Below are positions 1 through 7,405 of a DNA stretch of 20,300 nt, in pieces. The notes under the pieces are model-generated. The model saw only the letters and a program-made list of their open reading frames with translations, was not told where the DNA came from and searched no databases. The stretch comes from a virus, in IMG/VR virus record IMGVR_UViG_3300028025_001264, positions 1-20,300 of that record; one strand, given 5' to 3'. Position numbers and translations under genes: made by a program. Every line of letters starts with the position of its first letter. Position 1 is the first letter of the stretch.

Positions 1-159
1 AGTCTGAGTTCCAGTTAATGTAGTAGTTGTAGATGTTGGAGCCTTAGTATCTATCTGTGTCTGAACAGCAGAGGTAACACCATCTAGGTATCCAAGTTCT
101 GTTGCTGATACGGATGTTAGTGCAGTACCTGCGTTTGCTAGGTCTCTTGCTTTACTCAT
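1..159 (-). CDS. Tail fibre-like protein, N-terminal 53 residues (cut by the window edge)
   Basis: The reading frame starts at an ATG at 159 and stays open to base 1, so only the first 53 residues are visible. It begins MSKARDLANAG and carries the phrase ATELGYLDGVTSAVQTQ, a motif I recognise as common in phage tail-fibre and tail-collar proteins, where it precedes trimeric fibre repeats. The last visible residues, LTGTQT, match the start of the TQTLTNKT repeat in the large fibre gene at 2679-4775, so the same module probably continues beyond the edge. The start is preceded by an AGGATA ribosome binding site just after the stop of the upstream beta-propeller gene. The likely role is host adsorption or distal tail structure. 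Family membership is fairly safe; the exact function is not. Confidence 0.75.
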   Translation of the reverse strand, partial: MSKARDLANAGTALTSVSATELGYLDGVTSAVQTQIDTKAPTSTTTTLTGTQT

Positions 160-173
160 TGGTTATCCTATCC

Positions 174-2354
174 TTATAATGGTATCTGCACTACGTCAGA
201 ACCATTTGTTCCAATCATTATTGAAGCATTGCTTGTATTATGTAGTGAATACATAAACAATTTGTCATCTAATACACCAAAGTAATCTGCGTTTGGAGAC
301 GTTGCACCAGTATCTATTGGTGAATTAACTGTAAAGTTTACACCGTCTGGTGATGTAACTACATAGTAAAGAGTGTGGCTAGCAACGTTGCGCTTGTATA
401 CGGCAACCCATCCAAGTGCTTCGCTGTAGGTAGCATATAAACACACCATTCCTGCAGCAGCAGCAATTGGTTGCTTAAATGTTGCTGCTTCTAATCCATT
501 GTATTTAACTTCAGTAAAATAAATTCCACCATTAGTTGAACCATTTGGATTAACAACTGGGAATAAATTTGCTTGACCAATATATGCTTTTTCTGCAGTG
601 GTTGCAGTTCCAGCACTACCAAAGTATACAATTTTTCCATTTGGACCAGGAACAAGTTTAACTTCTGCGTTGTTAAGCGGAGTAATAACTGTACCAGTTG
701 AGTCAACGTGAATTGCTGTAAGTGATGTAAATGTTGTAGGGTCATTTGAAACAATTACATAAAGACCTGCGCTATTCATACACGTTACTAATGAACCATA
801 ACTTCTTAAGTCTATGGCCGCACCAGTTGCGCTCACCGTTGATACATCGGAAGCAGTATATGGACCAGCAAAAGTAGTTGAATATTGAAGTGCTGCACCA
901 GCATTCAATGTGGAACCGTTTGCGGCAACATAATAAGTTCCATTGTGCGTTAAGCCCACAACCGCTGTGGTAAGAATAGAAGTAGGGGTAGTTAATGTTG
1001 CAGTTGCTCCATTGTCCGTACTATATTTAATATAATAACTTGAATTAAACGTACTAGGTATTGTAAATAAAGTATTGTTAACATATCCAGCAAAATCAAT
1101 TTGGAATGCACCACTTCTTGCATTAGTGGTTATGTCAAATTTATTCCAAGGATTATCACTTAGTGACCAAGTTGCTCCTTTGTCATCTGATGTTAGAACA
1201 AAAGGTCTGCCATTTGTTGAAGTTGTACTTCCAAACATCCAGTATTTTCCATTACCATCTTTAATGAATCTACTATTTGACTTGGCTGAATTAGTAGTAT
1301 CAAGTGAGGACGCAGACGCAAAGTTGTATGAAGTATTTGTAAGAACACCAGATGTAACATCAGTTGTATACGTTAATTCTGCGGCTGATTGATAAACAAT
1401 AACTCCAGAACCGTTTGTAGCAATTGCTCTTGCGTAGTTACTTTGAAGTGTGCTTGGTGCAGTAAATGTGGTTCCAGCAGTTGCAGTTCCAATTCCAGTA
1501 GTTGAATAATAGAAATTAGTTTCCACACCATCCATAAATACGAATCTGCTTCCATCCCATATCATACTATAAATTGCTGGCGAGGCGCTAGTAATTGCTG
1601 TATTAGCGGTCCAAGTTGCTCCATTATCATCTGAATAAGCCCAGTTACCACTAGAAGTGCCCGCAATAACTCTAGTGCCATTAGTAGCAACTGTATATAT
1701 GTTTTGAGTGGTAAAAGTATTTGTTCTGTTTGTCCAATTAGCACCATCTGGTGATGTTGCAATTTTACCCGAAGCGGCTACAACAATAAAGTTTGTTCCA
1801 TCCCATACTGCACTATATGTACGACCACTTGTTGTGGATGTAGCAGTTTGGTAGTTAGAACTTGAATTTGTCCAAGTAACACCATCATTAGTTGAGTATG
1901 CTAAGTGCTGCAATGTTGTTGAGTTGTTAGCAACAACTAACCAGGTAGCAGTACCAGTTGATTTATATACAAGTTTAGCACCTGATGTAGCAGTAAATCC
2001 AATGCTACCAGGAGTTGTCCAGTTAACTAAGTCGGTAGATTTGCGTAATGTTCCATCTGATAAAATTCCAAGCCAATAAGAACCATTCCAAACCAAATCA
2101 AACCAATAAAGCGATGATGGGTATGATGTATTTATTGGTCCATTGTTTGCAATTGATTTCCAGTTTTTTCCATCAGTAGATGTCCATATGCCGCGATTTG
2201 CACGAGCAATAACAAACATACCATTTCCGTAAGCAGTAGCAGACCTGTTTGTTTCATTTTCAGTTAACTGAATACTATTAGAAATAAGTGATGGATTAAA
2301 TTTTAATTTTTTTCCTGTTGTTACAGTTGTTGAAGGAAATGTTGAAATACCCAT
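174..2354 (-). CDS. Asp-box (BNR-like) beta-propeller tail protein, probable receptor-binding protein
   Basis: A 726-residue protein with repeated Asp-box-like motifs (S/T-x-D-x-G-x-x-W and variants) at about residues 59-65, 106-112, 154-161, 201-207, 241-248, 389-396 and 445-451. Between them recur 'W-D/N-G-x-x-F/Y/W' strands such as VWDGTNFIVV and IWDGSRFVFM. Such repeats form beta-propellers in sialidases, Vps10/sortilin-type and photosystem-assembly proteins. No sialidase Arg triad or other catalytic set is evident, so binding is more likely than cleavage. Composition is rich in Thr, Ser, Asn and Gly and very low in Cys, as is usual for exposed phage tail proteins. It follows the small beta-rich gene by 2 bases and sits among fibre genes, which supports a tail spike or receptor-binding role at the virion surface. 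A structural virion protein is likely; the receptor is unknown. Confidence 0.7.
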   Translation of the reverse strand: MGISTFPSTTVTTGKKLKFNPSLISNSIQLTENETNRSATAYGNGMFVIARANRGIWTSTDGKNWKSIANNGPINTSYPSSLYWFDLVWNGSYWLGILSDGTLRKSTDLVNWTTPGSIGFTATSGAKLVYKSTGTATWLVVANNSTTLQHLAYSTNDGVTWTNSSSNYQTATSTTSGRTYSAVWDGTNFIVVAASGKIATSPDGANWTNRTNTFTTQNIYTVATNGTRVIAGTSSGNWAYSDDNGATWTANTAITSASPAIYSMIWDGSRFVFMDGVETNFYYSTTGIGTATAGTTFTAPSTLQSNYARAIATNGSGVIVYQSAAELTYTTDVTSGVLTNTSYNFASASSLDTTNSAKSNSRFIKDGNGKYWMFGSTTSTNGRPFVLTSDDKGATWSLSDNPWNKFDITTNARSGAFQIDFAGYVNNTLFTIPSTFNSSYYIKYSTDNGATATLTTPTSILTTAVVGLTHNGTYYVAANGSTLNAGAALQYSTTFAGPYTASDVSTVSATGAAIDLRSYGSLVTCMNSAGLYVIVSNDPTTFTSLTAIHVDSTGTVITPLNNAEVKLVPGPNGKIVYFGSAGTATTAEKAYIGQANLFPVVNPNGSTNGGIYFTEVKYNGLEAATFKQPIAAAAGMVCLYATYSEALGWVAVYKRNVASHTLYYVVTSPDGVNFTVNSPIDTGATSPNADYFGVLDDKLFMYSLHNTSNASIMIGTNGSDVVQIPL

Positions 2355-2356
2355 AG

Positions 2357-2659
2357 TTACGCTATCTCCACTCCGCTAATGTGAAAGTCTACTGCTGTAG
2401 TAGATGCTAAACCTTTAATTGTATCTGTTGCTACTAGGACCTGCTTGAGGTCAATGTATGCTGTTGTGTTAGCAGCAACTGTTGAATCTTTTTGTAATTC
2501 AATATCATCTAGCAAAATAGTAAATGTTGCTGAAGATGTTGAACTATTAGCAATAGCAATATTAGTTACTACTGTTGTAGTTGCAGAAGGGGTTGTGTAT
2601 AGGGTTGTGCTTGATGTTGCTGCTGCTCCACGAAAGAGCACCTTAGAAGTTGTAGCCAT
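2357..2659 (-). CDS. Small beta-rich virion protein of the tail/fibre region
   Basis: A 100-residue protein beginning MATTSKVLFRGAAATSSTTL. It alternates short hydrophobic stretches with Thr/Ser-rich ones (TTVVTNIAIANSS, FTILLDDIEL, AYIDLKQVLV, FHISGVEIA), a pattern expected for a compact beta-sandwich. Proteins of this type occur next to tail-fibre genes in many environmental phages and are usually annotated only as hypothetical. It has no cysteine, signal peptide or membrane segment. The start follows AAAGGTAG, and the stop lies 2 bases before the ATG of the beta-propeller gene, so the two are probably co-translated. It could be a fibre-associated or decoration protein; no function can be assigned from sequence alone. 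Confidence 0.7.
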   Translation of the reverse strand: MATTSKVLFRGAAATSSTTLYTTPSATTTVVTNIAIANSSTSSATFTILLDDIELQKDSTVAANTTAYIDLKQVLVATDTIKGLASTTAVDFHISGVEIA

Positions 2660-2678
2660 TAGTTACTACCTTTCATTG

Positions 2679-4775
2679 TTAGTATGCACCCATAATTGTC
2701 ATTATGGTGTCTGCTGCGTCAACAGTTCCCCAAGACTCTGAGGTTCCATTAGTTGTTAAAAACTTACCTGAGTTGCCTGTTTGTGAAGGCAATGAATATT
2801 GAGATACTGCTGCCCATTCAAGACCAGTTGCGGTTGCTGAATTAGTTTTTAGATAGTATCCATTTGTGCCTGCTGTTAGTTTACCTACAGTATCTGCAGC
2901 AGTTGCTACAATTAAATCACCCTTTGCATCAAAGACTGTATTGGAAATTGCTGTAGCCAAATCAAAGGCTGTGAATGTAATAATTTCTACAATGTCGTTG
3001 AGAGCAAGGGCTGCAAGAGAGGTAATGCTTGTTCCATTGGATGCTGTGTAATCTGTATCACGGACAAGAAGCACACCGTTTAGGTATACCTGTTCTTTAC
3101 CAGCAAGGTAAGAAAGTGTTAGACCATTATCATCTGTGCCAGTTACTGATGTCTGACCAGCAGTTGCTGTGTAGCGATAGCGATAGATTGCAGCAGTGGA
3201 TGAGATTGAACCCCACGCAGAACCTGTCCAAGCAAACATAGTATTGCTTACTGAGTTCCAGTAAAGAGCACCAGTAAGAAGCGCATTACCATCATTGTCT
3301 ACAGATGGAGCAGTTGACTTAGAACCTAAATAGCGGTCATCAAAGTTGTCATAAGTTGTAGCAGCAGCGGCAGCAGAGGCTGCAGCAGCGGTAGCAGAAC
3401 CAGCAACTGTATCTACATATGCTTTTGTAGCAGCGTGTAGGTCTACAGTAGGGGCACCTGATAAAGTAAGAGCACCAGTCATTGTGCTTCCTGCCTTTAA
3501 GACAAAAGAGTCATAGACAGTTCCACCTGCTTGGATTGCTGTTGCAATCTCACCAAGGGTATCAAGTGTAGATGGTGCAGAGTTAACAAGGTCTGCTACC
3601 TTTGTATCTACGTAAAGTTTAGTTGATGCATCTGTGTTAGCAGTTGGAGTAGCAAGATTAGTAATCTTCTGGCTATTAACAGATACTGAGCCAGTAGGCG
3701 CAGCCATCTGGTCTAAGCGAGATGTTCTTACTTGTGTATCAAAGTCTGAAATAGTTGAGGCTGTCTGTGTACCTGTATGGTTAGCACGAGCATATGGGTC
3801 AGTAACCATCTTGGCTGCAGTAATAGTTCCATCAGCAATATCTGTTGCTACGATAGTTCCATCTACTAAGTCAGCAGAGGTAATAGTTCCACCAAGGTTT
3901 AACTTGGTCTTGGCAATAGCGGCAGATGCATTAACATCAGCATCTACAATTGTGCCATTAGCAATCATTGTTGAAGTAACAGTTCCAGTATCGGTTGTAT
4001 AGACACCATTGGTTACTGAACCAGCAGAACCTGATACGTTACCAGTTACGTTACCAGTTAGGTTACCTGTAAAAGTACCTGCAATAGCACCAGTACCAGT
4101 AATGGTTGGGCTAGTCAATGTCTTGTTAGTTAATGTTTGAGTAGTGTCAGTTCCAACCAATGTTGTGGTTGCATCTGGAATAGTTACTGTTCTGTCTGCT
4201 GTAGGGTCTGTAACTGTAAGCGTTGTTTCAAAAGCATCAGCAGTAGCACCTTCAAATACAATGTTGCCATCACTTAGAGTAAGGCTTGAAATGACTGGGC
4301 TAGTTAAAGTCTTATTAGTTAATGTTTGAGTTCCAGTAAGAGTTACTACTCCAGTAATTGTATTACTTGCAGTATCAATTGTTTTGTTAGTTAAAGTCTG
4401 AGTATCTGAAGTTCCCACTACGGAACCAGTTAAACCGTGTACTCCTGAAGATGCTTCAATATGAGTATTGGCTTCACGATAATCTCTACCAATTGCCATA
4501 TGGCGTACTGCAGCACCAGCAGAGTGGGCTACACCAGTAGAACCATCACGACCACGAACAATAGTAAGGGTGTTAGTTGAGACCGCCGTTATATCTACAA
4601 TTTCTTCAAGCGCTGTATCTGGGTCTATCACCACCGTAAATGTTTCGCCAGCAGAAACTGTGGCTCCACCTAGTAAAGAAGTTCCTGATACTACAGATGC
4701 TGAAGTACCAGATGATGTTAACGCTGAAGCAAGAGTTGTTTGCTGTGAGCGTGAGGAGTATTTGCGTGTTGTCAT
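2679..4775 (-). CDS. Long tail fibre protein with TQTLTNKT repeats
   Basis: A 698-residue Thr/Ala/Ser/Gly-rich fibre. Residues about 46-92 form a small beta module with VRGRDGSTGVAH, related to one in the upstream adaptor-like protein. TQTLTNKT occurs near residues 125, 149 and 212, and GNLTGNVTGNVSG near 240. Next come DGTIVATDIADGTI, the fibre phrase ATKAYVDT, and an Ala-rich probable coiled coil ending at YDNFDDRYLGSK. The segment VDNDGNALLTGALYWNS resembles the region after the coiled coil in T7-type fibres, and the C-terminal part has EQVYLNGVLLVRDTDYT and DAKGDLIVATA. All these phrases are typical of trimeric phage fibres. It starts 8 bases after the adaptor-like gene, with AGGTAGA upstream. 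The role is host attachment, with the N-terminus probably on the tail and the C-terminus distal. Confidence 0.9.
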   Translation of the reverse strand: MTTRKYSSRSQQTTLASALTSSGTSASVVSGTSLLGGATVSAGETFTVVIDPDTALEEIVDITAVSTNTLTIVRGRDGSTGVAHSAGAAVRHMAIGRDYREANTHIEASSGVHGLTGSVVGTSDTQTLTNKTIDTASNTITGVVTLTGTQTLTNKTLTSPVISSLTLSDGNIVFEGATADAFETTLTVTDPTADRTVTIPDATTTLVGTDTTQTLTNKTLTSPTITGTGAIAGTFTGNLTGNVTGNVSGSAGSVTNGVYTTDTGTVTSTMIANGTIVDADVNASAAIAKTKLNLGGTITSADLVDGTIVATDIADGTITAAKMVTDPYARANHTGTQTASTISDFDTQVRTSRLDQMAAPTGSVSVNSQKITNLATPTANTDASTKLYVDTKVADLVNSAPSTLDTLGEIATAIQAGGTVYDSFVLKAGSTMTGALTLSGAPTVDLHAATKAYVDTVAGSATAAAASAAAAATTYDNFDDRYLGSKSTAPSVDNDGNALLTGALYWNSVSNTMFAWTGSAWGSISSTAAIYRYRYTATAGQTSVTGTDDNGLTLSYLAGKEQVYLNGVLLVRDTDYTASNGTSITSLAALALNDIVEIITFTAFDLATAISNTVFDAKGDLIVATAADTVGKLTAGTNGYYLKTNSATATGLEWAAVSQYSLPSQTGNSGKFLTTNGTSESWGTVDAADTIMTIMGAY
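4036..4071 (-). repeat. 12-bp tandem repeat, three copies, inside the fibre gene
   Basis: On the plus strand the unit ACGTTACCAGTT is present exactly at 4036-4047 and 4048-4059, followed by a diverged third copy at 4060-4071. It encodes the repeated tetrapeptide (GNVT/GNLT) of the fibre. The repeat is in frame, so gain or loss of a unit would lengthen or shorten the shaft without breaking the gene. Confidence 0.85.
4106..4332 (-). repeat. Direct repeats encoding TQTLTNKTLTSP in the fibre gene
   Basis: Two near-identical stretches lie at about 4106-4142 and 4296-4332. Both contain GGGCTAGT followed by TTAGTTAATGTTTGAGT on the plus strand. A shorter third copy, TTGTTAGTTAAAGTCTGAGT, lies just to the right at 4384-4403. 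They encode the T-Q-T-L-T-N-K-T motif. A fragment related to the same unit (TGAGTTCCAGT) appears at bases 5-15, in the partial fibre gene at the left edge, so the module is shared between two genes. Confidence 0.75.
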
Positions 4776-4783
4776 TTATCTAC

Positions 4784-5716
4784 CTATCGGCTGTAGTGGA
4801 TGCGGATTGGATATTGAGTTTGTTGTCTTGATGTTTCCTCAGAGAGGCGCTGTGTGTAAAGGGCTAGCAATTGACGTGATGCATTCTGTGAAGAACCATA
4901 TGGTCTCTTGCTATCTGTTTCATCTGCCTGTGGGCTAACCTGAGCAGCACGTGCTGGGTCAAGATAGGTAAGCAAACGGTATGAAGCACCAAGCACTACC
5001 ACATCCTTGCAGGATTCTGGTAGCCCTGTTTGTGTTGCAAAATCTTGGGCATTAGTTGTAAATGCTACAGGTTCAGTTGCGTATACAATCTTTACAGTTC
5101 TACCTGGAGTAATGTAATCTCCAATAGTTACTGTCTGAACATCGTCTGAAGATGTATAACCAAAGGCTGTAGGCTCGGCAAAAGAATCAAATGACCATCT
5201 ACGAACTGGTATCCACTCTTTAGATGGGCCAACTTCTTGCCACATAATTGTCAAAATATTATCTATGTTTAGATTAGCAAAGGCATATGTAGTAACTGCT
5301 GCGTTGTAGGTAAATGAAGTATCTGATACTGCAAATATAGAAGCACCCATTGCCTTGATAGTGTCATTGATAGCACGTTTAATTACGTGCCGTGGAAAGG
5401 TAGGAGAGATAGTAACTTTGGTATCTGCTGTATGAGTAGCAGCAGTAGTACCTAGATAGCCACGGCCATATGGTGCTACAGTGGCTGTATTAGCCACACG
5501 GTCAAATGAATCTACCCATAATAACTCTTCATCAATCTCAACTACGCCTTTACCTAGATTCTCAGTTGAACCTAAAGACAATACGGTAGGAGATGTAGAT
5601 GGTGATGTTAAGGTACTAACAGCGCTGGTTAAGTGAGTTGCTCTATCTTGTTGATATGTATATCCAGCCAAGTTAATCTGGATTTCATCCATTATGTTTG
5701 ATAATGTGGTTGTCAT
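4784..5716 (-). CDS. Head-tail connector/adaptor-like protein
   Basis: A 310-residue protein. Residues about 60-105 form a beta module (VVEIDEELLWVDS, then APYGRGYLGTTAATH) of a type seen in actinophage-like structural proteins. The middle is mixed alpha/beta, starting with FPRHVIKRAINDTIKAMGAS. The C-terminal part has helices around CKDVVVLGASYRLLTYLDPA, followed by a polar tail ending near SEETSRQQTQYPIRI. Helical segments of the kind 'A-x-x-L/Y-x-x-L' with a long basic/polar tail are typical of connector or tail-completion proteins that bind the portal. Position supports this: downstream of the capsid block and immediately upstream of the fibre. The ATG overlaps the preceding stop as TAATG. 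It could instead be a tail hub or base protein to which the fibre attaches. Confidence 0.55.
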   Translation of the reverse strand: MTTTLSNIMDEIQINLAGYTYQQDRATHLTSAVSTLTSPSTSPTVLSLGSTENLGKGVVEIDEELLWVDSFDRVANTATVAPYGRGYLGTTAATHTADTKVTISPTFPRHVIKRAINDTIKAMGASIFAVSDTSFTYNAAVTTYAFANLNIDNILTIMWQEVGPSKEWIPVRRWSFDSFAEPTAFGYTSSDDVQTVTIGDYITPGRTVKIVYATEPVAFTTNAQDFATQTGLPESCKDVVVLGASYRLLTYLDPARAAQVSPQADETDSKRPYGSSQNASRQLLALYTQRLSEETSRQQTQYPIRIHYSR

Positions 5717-5970
5717 TAGGCGTTGATACTCCGTAATGCAGCAGGTGCTGCTAGGCCAGTTGTTGAAGCAAGTTCGTTGCAGATGCCATCAATGTCTTTA
5801 AACTTATCTCTTGTACGTCCAGCCTCAGCCTTGATATTAAGAGCACCAACAGTTGCAAGTCCAGTAGTCCCAGCCCAGGCATTTGCTGCCCCTTGTTCAT
5901 CTAATCCAGTTGTACCAGCAAGACGATTAAGTTCTGCTGTTAGGCTACTACCTGCTATACCAAGTGCCAT
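5716..5970 (-). CDS. Small protein with AGTTGL repeats, conserved phage hypothetical
   Basis: An 84-residue protein with three copies of a short motif: LAGTTGL at residues 17-23, WAGTTGL at 32-38 and LASTTGL at 67-73. Between the first two copies is QGAAN, and the second is followed by VGALN. I recognise this 'LAGTTGL..QGAANAWAGTTGL..VGALN' layout as a recurring element in environmental and actinobacterial phage proteins, sometimes free-standing and sometimes attached to minor tail proteins; its function is not known to me. It follows the glycosyltransferase gene by 8 bases, with AGGAT as ribosome binding site, and overlaps the adaptor gene as TAATG. A virion or tail-associated role is suggested only by context. 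Confidence 0.7.
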   Translation of the reverse strand: MALGIAGSSLTAELNRLAGTTGLDEQGAANAWAGTTGLATVGALNIKAEAGRTRDKFKDIDGICNELASTTGLAAPAALRSINA

Positions 5971-5978
5971 TATTTATC

Positions 5979-6722
5979 CTATCTAGGTGTAATGATTTTT
6001 TTCTTAGGTGTTATTAATTTTGATTCTTGCTTTGGGCTACCAAAGAATGCTTTGTAGTAATGCTCATCAAATGAGAACCGCTTCATATGTGGAGCAGTTG
6101 CTCCTGTATGGCAATACAGTGGAACCTCTGCCTTATCGCATAGAGCAAAAAAGAATATATCTTCGCCAATAAATTTGGCGCCTCTACCCATTTCCATAAA
6201 GAGTTGACCATCGGGTGCTATCTCACGGACTTTAGGTACTAGGCTTCTATGCATCAAGATAAAGCCCATACCTGCTGCATCAACTTTAATTAGTTGATTC
6301 TCAGGTAGTGGATGAACTCTGGCTAAACCAAAGCCACCTTCTCCATCATTGACAAAACTAAAAACTGTAGGCATTGGAACCATCAAAGGTTCCTCAGGAT
6401 TATCTGTAGTAAAATATACTCCAGTAACCATTGGACGCTTCTCAGCGTCTTTGTTATCCCATAATAATTTAAACTTCTCTGGACTAATTACTACATCTGA
6501 ATCTACCCATAGTAGCCATTCATAATCAGTCTTATCAAACCAGTAATCAATTACTGTTTGTCGCTGTCTGGCAATTTGATTGCCTTGACTGCGTAATGTA
6601 GTAGCAAACTCTACGCCAGACTTTAGCATTACATCTGCTACGCCTTGCATAAACTTACCATCTACCATTCCGTTATCGCACCATACTAGTGCTACAGAAT
6701 CTTTTGTCCCCTTGGTACTCAT
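5979..6722 (-). CDS. GT-A-type glycosyltransferase
   Basis: A 247-residue protein that should transfer a sugar from a nucleotide-activated donor. The N-terminal half has the GT-A pattern: QIARQRQTVIDYWF (about 50-62), then strand YEWLLWVDSDVVIS with the metal-binding D-x-D at residues 74-76. The C-terminal half has AAGMGFILMHR and the GEDIFFF motif near 186-192, where the acidic pair fits a catalytic or acceptor-site role, followed by His residues near 205 and 212 that may bind metal or donor. The frame opens at 6776, but that start overlaps the upstream gene by 53 bases and would add an unlikely 18-residue leader. The ATG at 6722, one base after the upstream stop, is preferred. The basic end, ITPKKKIITPR, is unusual. 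Lying among structural genes, it may glycosylate a virion protein; a host surface target is also possible. Confidence 0.8.
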   Translation of the reverse strand: MSTKGTKDSVALVWCDNGMVDGKFMQGVADVMLKSGVEFATTLRSQGNQIARQRQTVIDYWFDKTDYEWLLWVDSDVVISPEKFKLLWDNKDAEKRPMVTGVYFTTDNPEEPLMVPMPTVFSFVNDGEGGFGLARVHPLPENQLIKVDAAGMGFILMHRSLVPKVREIAPDGQLFMEMGRGAKFIGEDIFFFALCDKAEVPLYCHTGATAPHMKRFSFDEHYYKAFFGSPKQESKLITPKKKIITPR

Positions 6723-6723
6723 A

Positions 6724-6981
6724 TTACCACTTAACCTTATCTGCCCAATATGCTGCAGACATTTTGCCTTTAGCAATATTCTTAGCGTGACGTGCTTTAA
6801 ATGACTTCTGTCTAGCGGTTGGCTGTCTATCTCCAGTCACACCTTGTTGTCCAAATCGGATAGTCTTTACTTGATTACCTTCTTTAGCCACTACTACGTG
6901 TGACTTAGTTGGATGATTAGGAGTACGCTTTGGCTTATTAAAGCCAGATACTCCTGCTCTTTTTAATCTTGGGTCTGCCAT
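6724..6981 (-). CDS. Small basic conserved phage protein (VKTIRFGQQG family)
   Basis: An 85-residue, strongly basic protein. It opens MADPRLKRAGVSGFNKPKRT, has a central beta-type stretch SHVVVAKEG and VKTIRFGQQG, and ends with ARHAKNIAKGKMSAAYWADK. I recognise close relatives in many marine and freshwater phages, including cyanophages, always as hypothetical proteins. The Arg/Lys-rich C-terminal block with the conserved AAYWADK end is the most characteristic part. The start overlaps the upstream stop as TAATG, and the glycosyltransferase ATG follows one base after its own stop. Basic charge suggests nucleic-acid or virion-protein binding, but this is inference. Confidence 0.8.
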   Translation of the reverse strand: MADPRLKRAGVSGFNKPKRTPNHPTKSHVVVAKEGNQVKTIRFGQQGVTGDRQPTARQKSFKARHAKNIAKGKMSAAYWADKVKW

Positions 6982-7223
6982 TATTTGCCCCTATACTTTG
7001 CTGTTTTCTTTGCTATGTTTTTAGGTTGTTTAACAAACTGCTTACCTTTAGCATTACCAGCAGCCTTAGCCTTATTGGTTGCTGCTTTCTCTGCAGAACT
7101 TAAAGCGTCCCACGCTGCAGATGGTAAATATCTTTTCTTACCCTTAGATGGCTTGCCATCAGAGGTTGTCCACTTTTGTTTAGTCCAGTCTTTCAAAGAC
7201 TTTTGAGACTTAGCAAGGGCCAT
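6981..7223 (-). CDS. Small lysine-rich conserved phage protein (KWTKQKW..GKPSKGKKRYLP)
   Basis: An 80-residue, lysine- and alanine-rich protein. The N-terminal part, SLKDWTKQKWTTSDGKPSKG, is followed by KKRYLPSAAWDALSSAEKAA and a basic C-terminal tail that includes GKQFVKQPKNIAKK. The arrangement of a Trp-rich start, a KPSKGKKRYLP loop and a short helix with AEKAAT is one I recognise from small phage proteins in aquatic metagenomes, with no known function. It overlaps both neighbours as TAATG, so it is probably translated by re-initiation along the chain. It may be a small nucleic-acid-binding or capsid-internal protein. Confidence 0.8.
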   Translation of the reverse strand: MALAKSQKSLKDWTKQKWTTSDGKPSKGKKRYLPSAAWDALSSAEKAATNKAKAAGNAKGKQFVKQPKNIAKKTAKYRGK

Positions 7224-7405
7224 TACTTATAACCTCCGCCTGCTTTTTTATATTGAACTGCAAGTAATTGTGCTTTACGGGCTGACCATTCCCCTGGGTC
7301 TCCACCCTTTGAACCAGCCTTAATCTTCTTAAACAGTGCTGCTCTCATACCAGGTTTAGTGTAGTTGCCAGCAGCATTAACTTTAGATTTTGTTTTCTTC
7401 TTCAT
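7223..7405 (-). CDS. Small lysine-rich conserved phage protein (KVNAAGNYTKPGMR family)
   Basis: A 60-residue basic protein. It begins MKKKTKSKVNAAGNYTKPGM and ends with the block GDPGEWSARKAQLLAVQYKK followed by AGGGYK. The phrases NYTKP, KAGSKGGDPGxWSARKAQ and AGGGYK are very conserved in small proteins of cyanophages and other environmental phages. Their function has not, to my knowledge, been determined. The ATG overlaps the stop of the 47-residue gene upstream as ATGA, and its own stop overlaps the next ATG as TAATG. The conservation of such a short protein argues for a real gene despite its size. Confidence 0.8.
   Translation of the reverse strand: MKKKTKSKVNAAGNYTKPGMRAALFKKIKAGSKGGDPGEWSARKAQLLAVQYKKAGGGYK

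Noticed and set aside
4036-4403. Repeats in the fibre gene as a CRISPR array.
   Set aside because: The repeats are in frame, encode a known fibre motif, are irregularly spaced and have no palindromic character or unique spacers.
4570-4938. Plus-strand open frame of 122 codons (and similar ones at 3634-4002, 2445-2741 and 1075-1392).
   Set aside because: They lie opposite well-supported minus-strand structural genes, have no suitable ribosome binding site or recognisable product, and have composition explained by the antisense of Thr/Ala/Val-rich fibre sequence.
6723-6776. Upstream start for the glycosyltransferase at 6776.
   Set aside because: It would overlap the upstream gene by 53 bases and add a leader unlike the family; the ATG at 6722 follows the upstream stop by one base.
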